Assembly: GCF_000003815.2 (NCBI RefSeq) | Contig: NC_049986.1 | Coordinates: 24,831,695-24,895,694, forward strand | Length of the DNA stretch: 64,000 nt | Source of the DNA: Branchiostoma floridae | Lineage: Eukaryota > Chordata > Leptocardii > Amphioxiformes > Branchiostomatidae | Reading direction: 5' to 3' | Part shown: one piece after another, positions 24,346-37,330 of the stretch | How the letters are laid out: each line of letters begins with the position of its first letter | How positions within the stretch are numbered: position 1 is the first letter of the stretch | Program-made: the position numbers and the translations under genes | The notes under the pieces: generated by a model | Database searches by the model: none | The model's input: the letters and a program-made list of their open reading frames with translations, nothing else | Told to the model about the DNA's origin: nothing

Positions 24346-24421
24346 AGGCTTTTGGCTCAGTCGTTTAGACTACTGGTCTTGTGATCTGGAGGACCTGGGT
24401 TCGATTCCCAGGTCGGTCACA
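24346..24421 (+). repeat. tRNA-derived (SINE-like) sequence
   Basis: TGGCTCAGTCGTTTAGAC resembles a tRNA A box, and GGTTCGATTCC at 24398-24408 is a perfect B box in a perfect 5-bp T stem (CTGGG/CCCAG). The D and anticodon stems are mispaired and no 5' strand pairs with the acceptor half GTCGGTC. It is therefore a SINE head or tRNA pseudogene, not a working tRNA. Confidence 0.6.
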
Positions 24422-26104
24422 ATATTTGTATATATTGTTTCTTTCTGTTCTACTCGCCCCTCTGACTTCTTACACTATATTGTAGTCTGGGGAACAGGAA
24501 GAAGAAACAGTATGACTTTGATTTGAAAGTACATGACATTTGTATTGTATTTACCCAAATTTTCCTGAACCGCAGACTGAGGTTGTAGTGAGCCCCAACC
24601 GCGGTCAGGAGCTTGAAGGCGGGTAGCCCACTGTCGCTCCTCCGTCAAGTAGCTATAATCCTAATATTTTCAAACTGGTAATGAACAAAGTCATACTCGA
24701 CAAGTATAAAGTACTTTTTGTCAAAAGAGTATTTCCAAATATTCCCATGGCAGGACCTCTATGAAATAGCCTGGGTACCATCCAATTTCTACCGGGGCTC
24801 CAGGCTATCTATGAAAATCAGTACCTACAGAATCTGAGTAAGCTATGATTACCTTGTGGAAGGAAAGACCAAGGAAGTCTGTTATGAATTCTGCCTGCAG
24901 CTGGCTGAAGACCTTAGTCCGTCCTGAAGACACATTCAGAAGCTCCCAGCTGACCAGGCTTGTCTCCGTCCCAAGTGTGACAAATTTGTGTAGCGAATTG
25001 GCATTTGTTATAATATACACGGCTGTCCAACACACATGGGCGCCAGGGTGCCACGTTTGAACTTGGATTTCACACCAAACTGGGGAAGCTTCCTTTGTAA
25101 ATACGCCTGTAACTGGCAGGGTTTGAAATGAGAGGTGGGCAAATAAGTTCTTTCACGCTTACATGTACGTAGTTACAGTATAGGGGAAGCCAATGATTGG
25201 GCATTGATGTCACATTTAAGTTGGGCAGTTGAGGGCTGAAAATGGAAATGTGAATATAACTTATTATAAGAAGTAGAAATAGAATGTAGTTAATGGTTTA
25301 TTTCTTTGTATCGTCCTAGACGATCTTCGTTCGCAAAGCCAAGGGAGATTTGTATCACTACAGTGGCAGCCCAATGGCTGAATTGGTGCTGTGATATAAC
25401 AATATAGAATAGAATTATTTACAAAAGGCAAGTCAATAGAAATAGATCTAGACATACTTGTGAAGTAGGTGCAAATATAGAATATATTATTACGGTACCT
25501 ATACTTGTATAATTAGGACATAGAGACTTCTGAACAGATGATCAGTCATGGACCATGTGCGGAATGGCACTAGTGCCAACAGGACCAAGGCTAACTCTGA
25601 CACAAAATTTCCATCCGTCCATGCAGAGCAGCAAAATTCCCTTTACTGCAGGAATGTTGTCAGGCAGGAATAGATGGGACTGGCATGTCGGAAATGTCAC
25701 TCAGAATTCTCAGGCTGTTGTGAAATTGTCCCTGGGGATTAATGGAAACATTTGTCTTCCTGTCAGGGGGGTTGAAGGGGGTGGGGGGTGGTGGGGGTAA
25801 AATCAGGGTGGTTGGGGGAAGGGGGTAAAATTGGGGATGGGGGTAACCTAAGGTAAAGGAGTTTTGCATCATGTATGGAATCAACCATGGAAATGTGTTA
25901 GGGAATACGTTTTGAAATTTGAAGTTACACCGAAAAATTCCCCTTTGATAAATACAACATGTCAAGTGCAGTTATACCACTTGATAGTAAAATAACTTTT
26001 TGTTTTAAACCTCAGAAGGTGAGCACCCTGCTGCAATTATGTTCATTCCTCTGTTGAAAAAGGGGGTTGTGGGAATGCTCTCTAAAACTGCATATTCTTC
26101 CATG
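24422..26104. other. No gene recognised
   Basis: No exon or element with paired ends is supported. A G-rich, repeat-like stretch runs from 25765 to 25850 (GGGGTGGGGGGTGG and GGTAAAATxGGG motifs). Confidence 0.45.
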
Positions 26105-26255
26105 TTGTCTTTATCTCTCTCTCTATCTCTCTGTCTATCTATCTATCTATCTCTCTCTTTGTCTCTCTCCCTCTCTCTCCCTCTCTCTCTATCTGTCCCT
26201 CTCTCTCTCTCTCTCTTTCTCACTCTATCTTTCTCTCTATCTCAATTTCCCTCTC
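26105..26255. repeat. CT/CTAT microsatellite
   Basis: A pyrimidine run of CTCT and CTAT tetramers. The Leu/Ser-only open frames across it are artefacts of the repeat. Confidence 0.97.
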
Positions 26256-26514
26256 TCCTATCTTGGCTGCCTGAGCCACCAAACTCATTCCCAAAGTCTC
26301 TGCACATGAGTAGTCAGCTTAACCAGTTGATGAGAACTGTAGCAGACAGAAACAGACGTACGGACAGGAGTTCTAACTTTGGACCATGGTAGTCAAACAC
26401 CTGTCTTGTACGGACACCGTTTCAGGGCAGGTTTTATGGACAGAGTAGCGCTAGTGACCTAAATTCAGCAGAGACATGGGAACACTGCAGCTTCCCAAGT
26501 GTGGCTTGGATTAA

Positions 26515-26935
26515 AGCCCTGTTCTCTGTGTAAGTGTGTTATACATGGGCATCAATCTGAGGACTGGGTCAGATGGAATGAGTCCAGATGGAACGTTAGG
26601 CCACTCTAACTCAGATCAGTCTAAGGAACAGTGATACTGGAAGATAACTTGTTCTCTGTGTAAGTGTGTTATACATGGGCATCAATCTGAGAACTGGGTC
26701 AGATGGAACGTTAGGCCACTCTAACTCAGATCAGTCTAAGGAACAGTGATACTGGAAGATAACTTGTTCTCTGTGTAAGTGTGTTATACATGGGCATCAA
26801 TCTGAGAACTGGGTCAGATGGAATGAGTCCAGATGAAACATTAGGCCACTCTAACCCAGATCAGTCTAAGGAACAGTGATACTGGAGGATCCAAATAACT
26901 TGGATTAAAGCCCTGATACCTGACAGTCTATGTAA
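26515..26935. repeat. Tandem array, about 120-140-bp unit
   Basis: Three and a half units contain TTCTCTGTGTAAGTGTGTTA, TACATGGGCATCAATCTGAG, GAACTGGGTCAGATGGAA and CAGTGATACTGGAAGATAAC. Each unit carries a TGTGTAAGT word that looks like a plus-strand splice donor; no adjoining exon was found. Confidence 0.8.
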
Positions 26936-28347
26936 GTCATGTTTTATACATGGATGTAAATCTGAACTTCATGAAGACTGGGTCCAGGTGGACGGGCTAC
27001 ACGAGTTCATTTTCTTGTTTATGGCATTTTCAATTAAAATTCCAGCATTATGCCATGAGCTGTTACTTCAGGTGATACTTCAATATGTATGATACAACAT
27101 GTTGTATTACATGTCATGTATGTAGTACATGATATATTGACAAAATAATCAACATAGCCTTTCTTCGCAGATCATCTATAACACGCCAATTGCTAAATGT
27201 TCCAGATAAAGTTATCCTGACTAGAGCAAAAGAATTGCTGGTCAAATCTGAGATGACAATAGAAATTGGAGAAGTCTAAAAGCTATTAAGGACACCATAA
27301 TTTGAAGGGAAGAATGCCAAATTGGGCAAGTTAAACGAATATAGGCCTGAGTAGGGAACACTTACTCATAGAAACTGGTCAAATATAGAATTAGAAAGAG
27401 TCGGACACAGTGCACAAAGGTACAGACTCTCAGACCGTTTTGATCTTTTGGTTCAACATTGTTTTTCTCTTCATTTTCGAAATCCCCAACCAACCAAATG
27501 AGTAGGTTTGGCCTTAGAAGATGGAGGAAGCACATCGTACCCTTGGAGAGGACTTGTGTGATGGAAAATTAGGTCAAGTACATAAAGGGTAATTCAAGGT
27601 CAAAGTGAGCCTGATCCCTGTCCTATAGGACACAGCTGGTCTGTTTTACTGTCATGTCAGGGGTGAGTAATGTCTTTTCTGGAACAAGGGTTTCCTTTTA
27701 GCCAGACAAAGAAAGAATCAAGTGAAGCTAATTCAAGGTGGAGATGTTGAAAATTCTTTCCTACTGGGTTCTATCTGTTATACATGCTTAACCGTTTCAT
27801 TTAGGGCGAGGTCACATAGGTTGTGCGAGATCGCCGTACGATCGCTAACTTCAGGCATTTGGAAGACAAAAATGTACATCTCCTGCAAAGTTCAACTGTC
27901 TTGGTACAAAAATGCTGTGGGCTGAATTGAAGCACTGGGAAGTTCTTAGCAACATTTACTTATTTCTGGGGGTCTACATAATTATTCATGCGCCTTTCCC
28001 AGTCCCAAAGAGCCAAAATTTTCTATATCCTACATATATAGCTTGGCCTGAATCCTTCACAAGTAAGAAATGACAAACTCACACATGAAAGCAGCCGTGA
28101 GACGATGTTTGTTTAAACACTGACAGGTCAGTAAATACTGCTTACTGCAGGAATCTTGATGGGAATTCCATGTCCTTAAACACTTCACTTTGCAATGGCA
28201 GGGTTAAACCTGGAATCGACATGAGCCCAAATGTGCTTCATTGGGAAAACATACATGTCTGTATGTGTGTGTGTGTCAAGTTAGCAAGTATTTTTAATTT
28301 AGTATAATGATAAGTTATTATATGTATAGAAATATTGTTTTTGAACA
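26936..28347. other. No gene recognised
   Basis: Long unique stretch with no convincing exon, RNA gene or paired-end element on either strand. Confidence 0.45.
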
Positions 28348-28559
28348 TACTTTAAATGCATTTAAGTTAGCAGGGATTTAATTTCGCGGTAGCGGGAAAA
28401 AGGACTTTTCGCAGTGGATTTAAGTTCGTGGTAACACCATAGACTACAGTCCAATACCATAATAGAAAAATGTTCGTGGTGGTTTTAAGTTCGTGGTGAA
28501 GTGGTCACCGCGAAAACTGCGAACATTAATCCACCGCAAACATTTCTGCATTTACAGTA
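28348..28559. mobile_element. Palindromic MITE, TACTGTAAATGC family, copy 3
   Basis: It runs from TACTTTAAATGCATTTAAG to TTTCTGCATTTACAGTA, with facing TTCGCGGTAGCGGG and CACCGCGAAAACTGCG blocks. It is the best preserved of the copies here. Confidence 0.8.
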
Positions 28560-28864
28560 CCTGTCATAACTAGATGATAAGTACATCATCTGACCTTCTT
28601 CATTTATCTGTGACAAATTTCTTAACATTTTTCTCCCACAATCTTACTTCTATCACAGTGACAGTGACTGTAAAAGCCAATTATAATGATACAACTCAAG
28701 CAAATAGAACACTGCCAGAGGTATAAAATGCCAAGATTTTGCTTCCTTGTCTTAGAGAATGTCTTGAAGACAGGCCTGATGAGTTTGTTCACATCTTACC
28801 GACACTTCAGACACACAAACATCATGTCTTGATAAGCTTCTGGGCTGATAAGGAGTCTTGACAA

Positions 28865-29165
28865 GGTGTCGAGTATCCTCAGAAGGAGTTCTGAGGGGCT
28901 GAGAAGTGACAGGAGTGTAGAAGGTTGTGTCTGTGTGTGTGTGGGGGGGGGGGGGTCTTGCACTAAGTGTTCTACCGTCTTATTTATCCTCGGAAGGAGT
29001 TCTGAGGAGCTGAGAAGTGTCAGGAGTGTAGAAGGATGTGGGAAGGGGTCTTGCACTAAGTGTTCTACCGTCTTATTTATTCTCAGAAGGAGTTCTAAGG
29101 AGCTGAGATGTGTCTGTAGTGTAGAAGGGTTTGGCACTAAGTGTTCTACCATAATCTTACTTATT
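28865..29165. repeat. Tandem array, about 105-115-bp unit, three copies
   Basis: Units share ATCCTCAGAAGGAGTTCTGA, GAGCTGAGAAGTG, GAGTGTAGAAGG and GCACTAAGTGTTCTACCGTC. The first is expanded by a GT run and a G13 run at 28931-28956. Open frames on both strands are repeat-driven. Confidence 0.8.
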
Positions 29166-29179
29166 CTCAAGACATGATT

Positions 29180-29238
29180 GAGGGTCTGCATACCCTTTCA
29201 CCATTAAGCACTGCTAGCATCCCCCCATGCAGACCCTC
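29180..29238. mobile_element. 59-bp minimal GAGGGTC-family element
   Basis: GAGGGTCTGCAT at 29180 and ATGCAGACCCTC ending at 29238 are exact inverted ends of the family also seen at 175 and 40852. The flanks are ATGATT (29174-29179) and ATGATA (29239-29244), consistent with a 6-bp duplication with one change. It is little more than two ends, so it is either an extreme internal deletion or a tiny MITE. Confidence 0.7.
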
Positions 29239-30494
29239 ATGATAGACATCTTTACCTGCAGGTGGCAATGCTGTGTACTGTGGTTCACCTGATTGGAATA
29301 GATTTTAGAAAGGAAACTAATCATAGAGATGTGTAATATATTTTCAGATTCATTTTCTATAGTTAGAAATCTCTTATTGTCCCTGTCCTCGGTGCATATT
29401 TCTCTGCCAGTGACATGGCCTATTGCACCTCATTGGCCTATAGCTACAGTGGGCTTGATGTGAAGCATTAACTAGGATTGATTGTGTAACACATATTTGG
29501 TGTCCATTTTATACATCCATTTGGCAACATTGTACAAAAATGTTGTTCAATCCCTGTCCTTGGTGCTGAACATAACATCCATGGAATTTCGAGCCCAAAT
29601 TTTCAGCAACATCATTTTCTACGACATAACCTGTCCACAGTTGAGGTTAACCACAACACACTTACATTTATCAGCAGTGTCCAGAGCTTATACTGTATAA
29701 GGGCTCAGCCTGGTGTAACATTAAACCATATTTCATGGCTTCAGCCATGTTAGTTTGATAATGTATCGGTCAGATCACAGCTGCGCTGATCTTAGAGTTA
29801 TGGTGTAAACATTGTTGTGTTTCTTAAATGGTGAGATAAATGTTGAGAATTCGTTCCCTCCCTTCTTAGTCAGACAGGGAAATCTTAAGTGGCGTGACCC
29901 ACTTATTCCACACCAGCAATCAAGACATGTCTTCAGATTTCTGTTTTGATGAACTGCTTAGAATTCCTCTGTGAGCCTTGGACTGACACAAGTAATCTTG
30001 GACTGGTTCTGAACCAAATTTTGGCACCTTGGCATTTCTTAAAGAATGTGACGATATCTTAGAATTTCATTAGAGTTGTTTATGAGCTAGAGGGCAACTG
30101 AAGGACACATTCCGTGTTGTCTGGGGTGGTTCCCTGCATTTTGCTGCAAACCCTTATCAAGAAATGATATGTCAAAAAATGGAAAAAATGCTCTTGCCTC
30201 AAGACAATTTTTTATTCATTTCATCATTGTTTGATATCTTTTCTTGTATTTCGGCCAAAGCAGTTTTATTTCTTCTTTCTCAGATTTGAAAAAAAAAATG
30301 CTTGTTAGGAAGATCAACATGAAAGTCTGAGGAAGAAATTCATACCTTAAATTTATGACATCCAGCTTCAGGGAGTCGAAGTTAATGTTCAAGTGCATAG
30401 TTTGTTACTAAGATTTTCTATTGCTACAATTTCATATCAAAATGTGTAAGAACTAACCATTTAAATCGGTGTGAAAAACTGCGCCTTCATTACT
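29239..30494. other. No gene recognised
   Basis: Unique AT-rich sequence up to an assembly gap. Nothing is supported. Confidence 0.45.
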
Positions 30495-30594
30495 NNNNNN
30501 NNNNNNNNNNNNNNNNNNNNNNNNNNNNNNNNNNNNNNNNNNNNNNNNNNNNNNNNNNNNNNNNNNNNNNNNNNNNNNNNNNNNNNNNNNNNNN
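30495..30594. other. Assembly gap (100 N)
   Basis: A run of N of placeholder length, bordered on the right by an A run. Confidence 0.98.
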
Positions 30595-30744
30595 AAAAAA
30601 AGGAAATGTTGAAAGGAAAGAAAGACGGCAGGTCAGCCCCGGTAGCTTACGACCACTCAAACATTTGGAATGAATGTTTTGTGGAAGAGCTAGGCTCAGG
30701 AGTAACGATGTAATTACTTCAGCCTGACATGACTGACACTGGTA

Positions 30745-31132
30745 ATGAGACATGTTACCACTGTCTTGTTGAATGGAAATATGTGGGCTAAAGTAAAACA
30801 GTAGTTTGTGTAACATTTACACAGAAGACTACACGGCAAACACAGTCATTAACTAGGGGAACCAGACATACGAGTGGTAACACTATACATGTTACCACTG
30901 TCTTGTTGAATGGAAATATGTGGGCTAAAGTAAGACAGTAGTTTGTGTAACATCTACACAGAATACAACACGGCAAACGTAGTCATTAAATATGGGAACC
31001 GGGTAACTAGACATACAAGTGGTAACACTATACATGTTACCACTGTCTTGTGGAATGGAAATATGTGGGCTAAAGTAAGACAGTAGTTTGTGTAACATCT
31101 ACACAGAAGACTACACGGCAAGCATAGTCAAT
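30745..31132. repeat. Tandem array, about 140-150-bp unit, three copies
   Basis: Units carry ATGTTACCACTGTCTTGTTG, AATGGAAATATGTGGGCTAA, CAGTAGTTTGTGTAACAT and CTACACAGAAGACTACACGG. The last unit is cut off by the element starting at 31133. Confidence 0.8.
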
Positions 31133-32385
31133 AACTAGAAAGGCCGACATTTGCTTAAGAGCAAATACAGCATATTTCAGCCATACCCCTTCCCACGCAA
31201 CATTGGACTGTTCCAAATCACCCCTGCGCAAAAATGGAACATCCTCTTAACAGTACATTATCCCCCAAAGTGGACTGGTATTGTGAATTGACTCCAGGTA
31301 AAAACAGAGCTTGCTTCTATTTTTCAGAAAATGACAATAATCACACCTTCCATTCAGAAAATTTTCATCATGACTGAAAATTGTTGAATGACTTCATGTA
31401 ATGTCAGTAACAATTTTCAGTACGATAACTAGGTGTAAGTTTAAAAAAGTATAAGCTCCTTGTGATGTGGGTACATTTATTATTGTAGTGAACTTTTTTT
31501 ATTCAAGTAGGGCATACGATAAATAGATTTAATAATTATCAAGCAGGTGCAGGTACTGTAGGAGCGTTTGTTTTCTTCAAGCTGTAAAACTGTTAAACTG
31601 TTTTACTTTGTATGCAATCAGCCATCGAGCCTATTCTTATTTTAGTTTAACAACTTCCTGCCAGACCCGGAAGATACGATTGAACCTTGTTCGAGGATTT
31701 ATTTTCGTCTGTCTGGTCAGTCTGTTCATACCCTGGCGCTCAGAGTGTTTTATTGGGCTGAAACTCTGGCAGTTTAAAGTTACTTACAATTTAAATGTTC
31801 AAAGTTTATGTCAAACAACAACAGCACTAGGAAATGTGGCCACTATAGACAGGTGGTCACTATAGAGAAAATGCTGATCTATTGACTAGGAGCCATACGT
31901 TACACATGATTTCAGTACACTGATCATTAATCATATAAACATTGCACAGGTAAGCCAATTGTTTAGATGTACAATTAAGTTCAAATAATTCTGAAGAGAA
32001 AAATTGATGAGAAAATAATCATTCTCGCCACTGTCTAACTTATAATTACGTATCAAAACTAAACGCAGATTTTCTAACTAACGCACCTTTCGCCGACTTC
32101 ATCAAAGGACCGCCGGCTATCAATCAAACACGGCTGTTGATTAGACTTAGAGTTTCAAACAGTCATGTGCTGTGTGCCAGTTGACAGCGAACTTCATGCT
32201 ACGTGATGTTTTACATTGCTTGGACCTTCTTTCCTACAGCGGTGCTTTTACAAAATATTTAGACTGTAACACTGAGTCCCACATGTTTTATAGAATAGAA
32301 TTTGACGCAGAACAGCGTTTTTTGCTGGGTATTTTTCTTGAAACATGTCCGTGGGAATATCAGCGAGGCGGCGACGTAGGGATAT

Positions 32386-33720
32386 CAGACCGTCAACAAA
32401 AGTCGCACGGCGGCTAACGGCGCAGCGAAGATACTAGCGCTATAAATAAGCGCTTCAACTAAGGATGGCAACCCGTACAATATTTTTGTATACTGTTGAG
32501 CTAAGTAAAGTTTGTTGTTTATGAGGTTTTAGTTGTCTTTGAAGCTTTGACCCGAAATATTTTAAAGTCAAACTACTGAAGAGAAGTAAGTGACTGCTAC
32601 GATTATGGCCCTAAAAAACTGATAAAAGAAGCCTTCTCAATAGTCTAAAATGCCAGAGCTTCGGGGGGGGGGGGGGGGGATGGGGGGCTTCGCCCACCTG
32701 GGTCCCCCCCACAGTGGCACAGTGGACCCCGCCAGGGACATTCGGCGGCCCCCGGACCCCTGTCCGACGCTTTGAAAAAATCCTGGCGAGACGTCTGTAC
32801 GGCCTGAGTCTTCAAGTTAACGTATTGTGTGGTCCCGCTTATGAATATTAATTAACCTTCGCTTTCCTCTTCGCTGATTGGCTGAACCATTAATTGAATT
32901 AACTCTTCCTGCCGGCTAGACGCAGGTGCAGATGACGGCTCTGTGGGGTGAACGTCCAAAAGGTCATGGCATGGAGAACGAAAGAAAACCAATTTCCCCT
33001 AAAAAAAGTGCTGTAATTAAGCCTTTTACAGTACTTTATGCCAAAAATTTTACTTGGATCATTTTACCAACTATATTATGCCTATCTATACCAAATGTTA
33101 CTCATACCAGGGTACAGGGGTGCAAAATATACCGTTATAAGACCGTCAACAACAGTCGCACGGAGCTAACAGCGCAGCGAAAATACCATCGCTAGCGTTT
33201 CAACTTCGGATAACAAGTTATAAGTACTGTTGAACTCAGTAACGTTAAAGTTTGTTTTTAGTTGCCTTTGACGGTTTGACCTGAAATAGTGTTACGCTAA
33301 ACTCCTGAAGAGAAGTTAAGTGACTGCTGCGATTATCATAGATATGCCCCTAAGAACTGATACAATATAAAGCCTTCTGAATAGTCTAAAATGCGAGAGC
33401 CTTAGGCGGGCTTTGCTCCCCCTGGCGGGAACACTGCTATATACGGGATCATGAGGCCCCGCTTATGAATATTAATTAGCCTTTGGCCTCCTCTTCGCTG
33501 ATTGGCTAGGTCTTTGATTCAATTAACTCTCCGGCTGACGCGCACAGGTGTGGCTCTGTGCGGGGTCACGGAAGGTCACGTCAGGAGGCCAAAAGAAAAC
33601 AAATTTCCCCTCAGAAAAGTGCCAAAATTAATCATTTTAAAGTTGTTTATGTCAAAAATTTTACTTGAATCTTGTTACCAAGTATCTAATGCCTATCTAT
33701 ACCAAATTTCAGGTCATTTA
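32386..33720. repeat. Large tandem duplication inside the 3.3-kb element
   Basis: Two diverged copies (about 32386-33120 and 33140-33720) share AGACCGTCAACAAxAGTCGC, AGTGACTGCTxCGATTAT, AGCCTTCTxAATAGTCTAAA, CCGCTTATGAATATTAATTA and TCTTCGCTGATTGGCT. GC content jumps at 32650-32790. Confidence 0.7.
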
Positions 33721-33734
33721 ATTGTAATACCAGG

Positions 33735-34225
33735 GTACAGGAGCCAAAAGTGTCCTTTTTTGTCAAAAATTGGCCAAAAATCGCAAAAATAAGCATTTTG
33801 TTGCACTGTACACCAAAAGTGTTATTGAATTTATATGACGGGATTATCAAGGCACATCTGTGTCAAATTTCAGCTCATTCTGTTGCAATACCAAGGTACA
33901 GGAGCCAAAAGTGTCCTTTTTTGGTCAAAAATTGGTCAAAAAATCGCAAAAATAAGCATTTTGTTGTACTGTACACCAAAAGTGTTATTGAATTTATATG
34001 GGGGCATTATCAAGGCACATCTCTGTCAAATTTCAGCTCATTTGGTTGTAATACCAGGGTACAGGGGCCAAAAGTGTCCTTTTTTGGTCAAAAATTGGTC
34101 AAAAAATCGCAAAAATAAGCATTTTGTTGTACTGTACACCAAAAGTGTTATCGAATTTATATGGGGGCATTATCAAGGCACATCTCTGTCAAATTTCAGC
34201 TCATTTGGTTGTAATACCAGGGTAC
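33735..34225. repeat. Three-copy 162-bp tandem array
   Basis: CCAAAAGTGTCCTTTTTTGG starts near 33744, 33906 and 34069. Because 162 is a multiple of three, open frames of 96-139 codons pass through it, encoding a repeated SAHLVVIPGYRGQKCPFLVK-like peptide. The frame has no recognised domain and I treat it as non-coding. Confidence 0.8.
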
Positions 34226-34481
34226 AGGGGCCCAAATATACAGTTTTGGTCTAAAATTGACCAAAAAATCTCAATAAAATCATTTTAGAGGCAGATATGA
34301 AAAAACTGAGAAAAAAGCATCAAGGTATTGGCTCATTCTACCCCTGTGCCAAATTTCAGGTCATTCGGTCCAGGAACGGCGGAGATGAATCACTTTGAAG
34401 ATTTGACAGGAGAAAGAAAAAAGAAAGAAGAAACATTACGAATACAATATATTTCACCATACTATGTATGGCTGAAATATA

Positions 34482-35525
34482 ATAATATCAGGAAGTGATT
34501 AATCAACATACACAGCCTTGGCAGCTCTTCATTGAAACAAACAGATTGTTTGCCAGAGAGACCAGGCTCACATAGTATTACGTGAACTAGCTAAGGTACA
34601 TTGTATAGGACTAAGTTCTTATCCACTTGGTAAAAACACCCAACTCTGTTCAAACACTCATTGACAGAAACCTCTTTGATCAAGAACCCGTCCCTTAAAC
34701 TGCAATGTAAGAACTACGTTTGCTGTTTGCGCTACGCTCACTTTCTGTTTGGAAAGCCATTTTCCGCATTTCCAAAGGCATACGAGTGTAGTTTCACTTG
34801 TTTGAGTCAGAGATGATAAGTTCTTCACCCCATAATATCTAGGTTGTATTTGTTGAAAGTATAAAATAAACAGAACTACTCAACTTTATAACCATAATTA
34901 GGAGGTCATTTTAAATCGATGTTCATTTTCTTGCTATCAAATATGAGACATGTTAAGAGGAAGAAAATTGAACAATAAACAGTTAGTGTAAGGCATAACA
35001 CATACAGCTTCTTTCTATCATTAACTTGCTCTGTGACCCAGAAAACTGGCCTTGTCTTGTAAACAGTTGATAATTAAAGCTTTATACAATGGCATCGTAT
35101 GTCGGATTACTATATACAAAGTAGGGTATTCACAAAGTAACCCTTATCATTAACCCTCTAATAGCTAAGGCAGTCTTTTAACACAGATTGTGTACTGGTT
35201 ACAAATTCTGACAAGATATTGGAGTTTTCTTCAAACAACCAGTAATGTCACTTTACAAGGCAATAAGGATATTATTTTTTGATACTTCCAGTTTTTCTTG
35301 CAGTAGGGTTTTTCTTAAACACATCCCAAAGTCATAATTTTTGGTCTAACAGGAAGAACATGAAAAACTCTAATCTCCAAGCAGATCCTACGGTAGCATA
35401 AGATAGTATCAAAAGCTACCAAAGGAGTGAAGCCGGGCAAATGTACACTGAGTCTCTTGGCTGACTACACTCCTTGGCCAGTTTAGTACTACCCCCCTCC
35501 TGCACTATCCCCGTGCACTACCCCC
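34482..35525. other. No gene recognised
   Basis: AT-rich unique sequence ending in a C-rich edge at the gap. Nothing is supported. Confidence 0.45.
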
Positions 35526-35625
35526 NNNNNNNNNNNNNNNNNNNNNNNNNNNNNNNNNNNNNNNNNNNNNNNNNNNNNNNNNNNNNNNNNNNNNNNNNNN
35601 NNNNNNNNNNNNNNNNNNNNNNNNN
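35526..35625. other. Assembly gap (100 N)
   Basis: Both edges are C-rich (CTACCCCC and C11), so the assembly probably broke on a low-complexity C-rich repeat. Confidence 0.98.
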
Positions 35626-36539
35626 CCCCCCCCCCCATCTGGACAACCCCCCTCTTGGGTTCCCAGTAAGCTTGTGTTATAAAATGCTAGTAGTCCTGAT
35701 CAAATGTTATTTCCTTCATGTCATCATTATCTACAGTAACTGAATATGATTTTGTAAAAGCCCTGTCTGTTGTAGAGTAGAGCTGTGAAATACAAATAGA
35801 CACAGATGGAAACATACAATATGTAAATCATTGAATATGATAGAATAACTCTGCATCTGCACCTGGGCATGTTGTATTGCACCCCTGTGGTGCTAAGTGG
35901 GCTCCTGTGATACCAACACCTCCAGCTTGTTCTGATCTAATGTCTTATTATTACAAACTCCTTCAAGAACCTCCAGACCTGCCACGCCACCCGACCCCAT
36001 TCTGTCACACTCCTTAAAGAAGATGTAGCAAGGACCAAGAAGTCTTAAAACTTACCCCGAAGTGTCTCAGAAGTCGCCTTCAGGTACAGACAAGTCTTGG
36101 TCAGAACTCCAAGTCTTCAGCGGTTAAGGCAATTACTTTCACCGGTACCACTCCCGCCAACCTCAGCACTAACTGTCTAACAGTGGCTGATATCAGGACT
36201 AGTCCATGTGGGCATTTTGGCAGGGGTGGAAGATTATGATACAGGAAACATACACATCACAATATAGTAGAGGTACTGCTTTCAAAGGTTGTGACAATCT
36301 AATTCTTGGGCTGCTCATTTAATAAAAATTGTATAACTGTCCTCTAAAGTCATAATATCACTGAGTCTTATCATACATACATCAACGGCCTGAGGTCGGG
36401 ACTAGGCTTGTATATCAGCCTTATCATTTGATGTGTTGTATTACCTTTAGCACTTTGAAGGAGTTTTTTGGCTTCCAATATTCCCTATTGGTTATAGGGT
36501 TAGGCAGTAGGGAGAAATATTGCTGACTTTTAATTTCTT
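35626..36539. other. No gene recognised
   Basis: No exon, RNA gene or element with paired ends was found. Confidence 0.45.
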
Positions 36540-37330
36540 GAACAGTGTCCTTCACATGGATGCAAAGCATATTTTCCCAAGAAGATTCTCCGAATCGTTT
36601 TGGGGAGCTTCTTAGGAATTAAACACTTGCACTTACTGTGTTGATGTGCACCCATATAACAGGAGGAACTGGCATATGTTCTCAAGAAGTTTCTCTTAAT
36701 CCATTTGGGAAGCTTCTTCTTGTGTAAATTAAGCACTTTCACTTATGAGGTGAACCCACAACAAGAGGAACTGGTGTATATTTTCAAGAAATTTCTCTTA
36801 ATCCATTTGGGGAGCTTCTTGTAAGAATAAGGACTTTCACTTTCTGTGTTAGTGTGCACCCAGAATTCAGGGCCTTGTCTGCTTATTCCCCAGAAGTTTC
36901 TCTAAACTCATTTGGGGAGCTTAGAATTAAACGCTTTTATTTTCTGTGTTGATGTGCACCCATATAACAGGAGGAACTGGCATATGTTCTCAAGAAGTTT
37001 CTCTTAATCCATTTGGGATGCTTCTTCTTGTGTAAATTAAGCACTTTCACTTATGAGGCGAACTCACAACAAGAGGAACTGGTGTATATTCTCAAGAAAT
37101 TTCTCTAAATCCATCTGGGGAGCTTCTTGTAAGAATAAGCCAGTTTCACTTTCTGTGTTGATGTGTGCCTTCTATTCGTGGTTGGGCTAATGTATTTACT
37201 GACCGGCCGACTCCCCCAGCGTACTATTGACACTATTTGTCCAATTTCTACAATTGTAATACCGATCCGCGGAGCCTGGTAGAAGCTAAGAATAAGGACA
37301 GTTTCACTCTCTGTGTTTATGCGCATCCCT
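36540..37330. repeat. Tandem array, about 100-125-bp unit
   Basis: About six units share CAAGAAGTTTCTCTTAATCC, ATTTGGGGAGCTTCTTxT, GCACTTTCACTTxxTGxGTT and GATGTGCACCCATATAACAG. The last recognisable unit fades near 37330. Confidence 0.75.

Larger units (their letters stand above)
31133..34481. mobile_element. Unclassified 3.3-kb element, same family as 10472-11833
   Basis: It begins AACTAGAAAGGCCGACATTT and ends GTATGGCTGAAATATA, the same ends as the nested element at 10472-11833. Their right 400 bp match closely, including ATTCGGTCCAGGAACG and GACAGGAGAAAGAAA. No exact target duplication was seen here. The interior contains a large direct duplication (32386-33720), a three-copy 162-bp array (33735-34225) and a G17 run near 32665. 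No conserved transposase or reverse transcriptase is visible. Confidence 0.55.

Noticed and set aside
24346-24421. Functional tRNA gene
   Set aside because: Despite a perfect B box and T stem, the acceptor, D and anticodon stems do not pair. A SINE or pseudogene fits better.
26039-26392. Leu/Ser-rich protein
   Set aside because: It is a translation of a CT/CTAT microsatellite.
33502-34254. Repeat protein encoded by the 96-, 122- and 139-codon frames
   Set aside because: The frames follow a 162-bp non-coding repeat inside a mobile element, shift between overlapping frames, and show no known domain.
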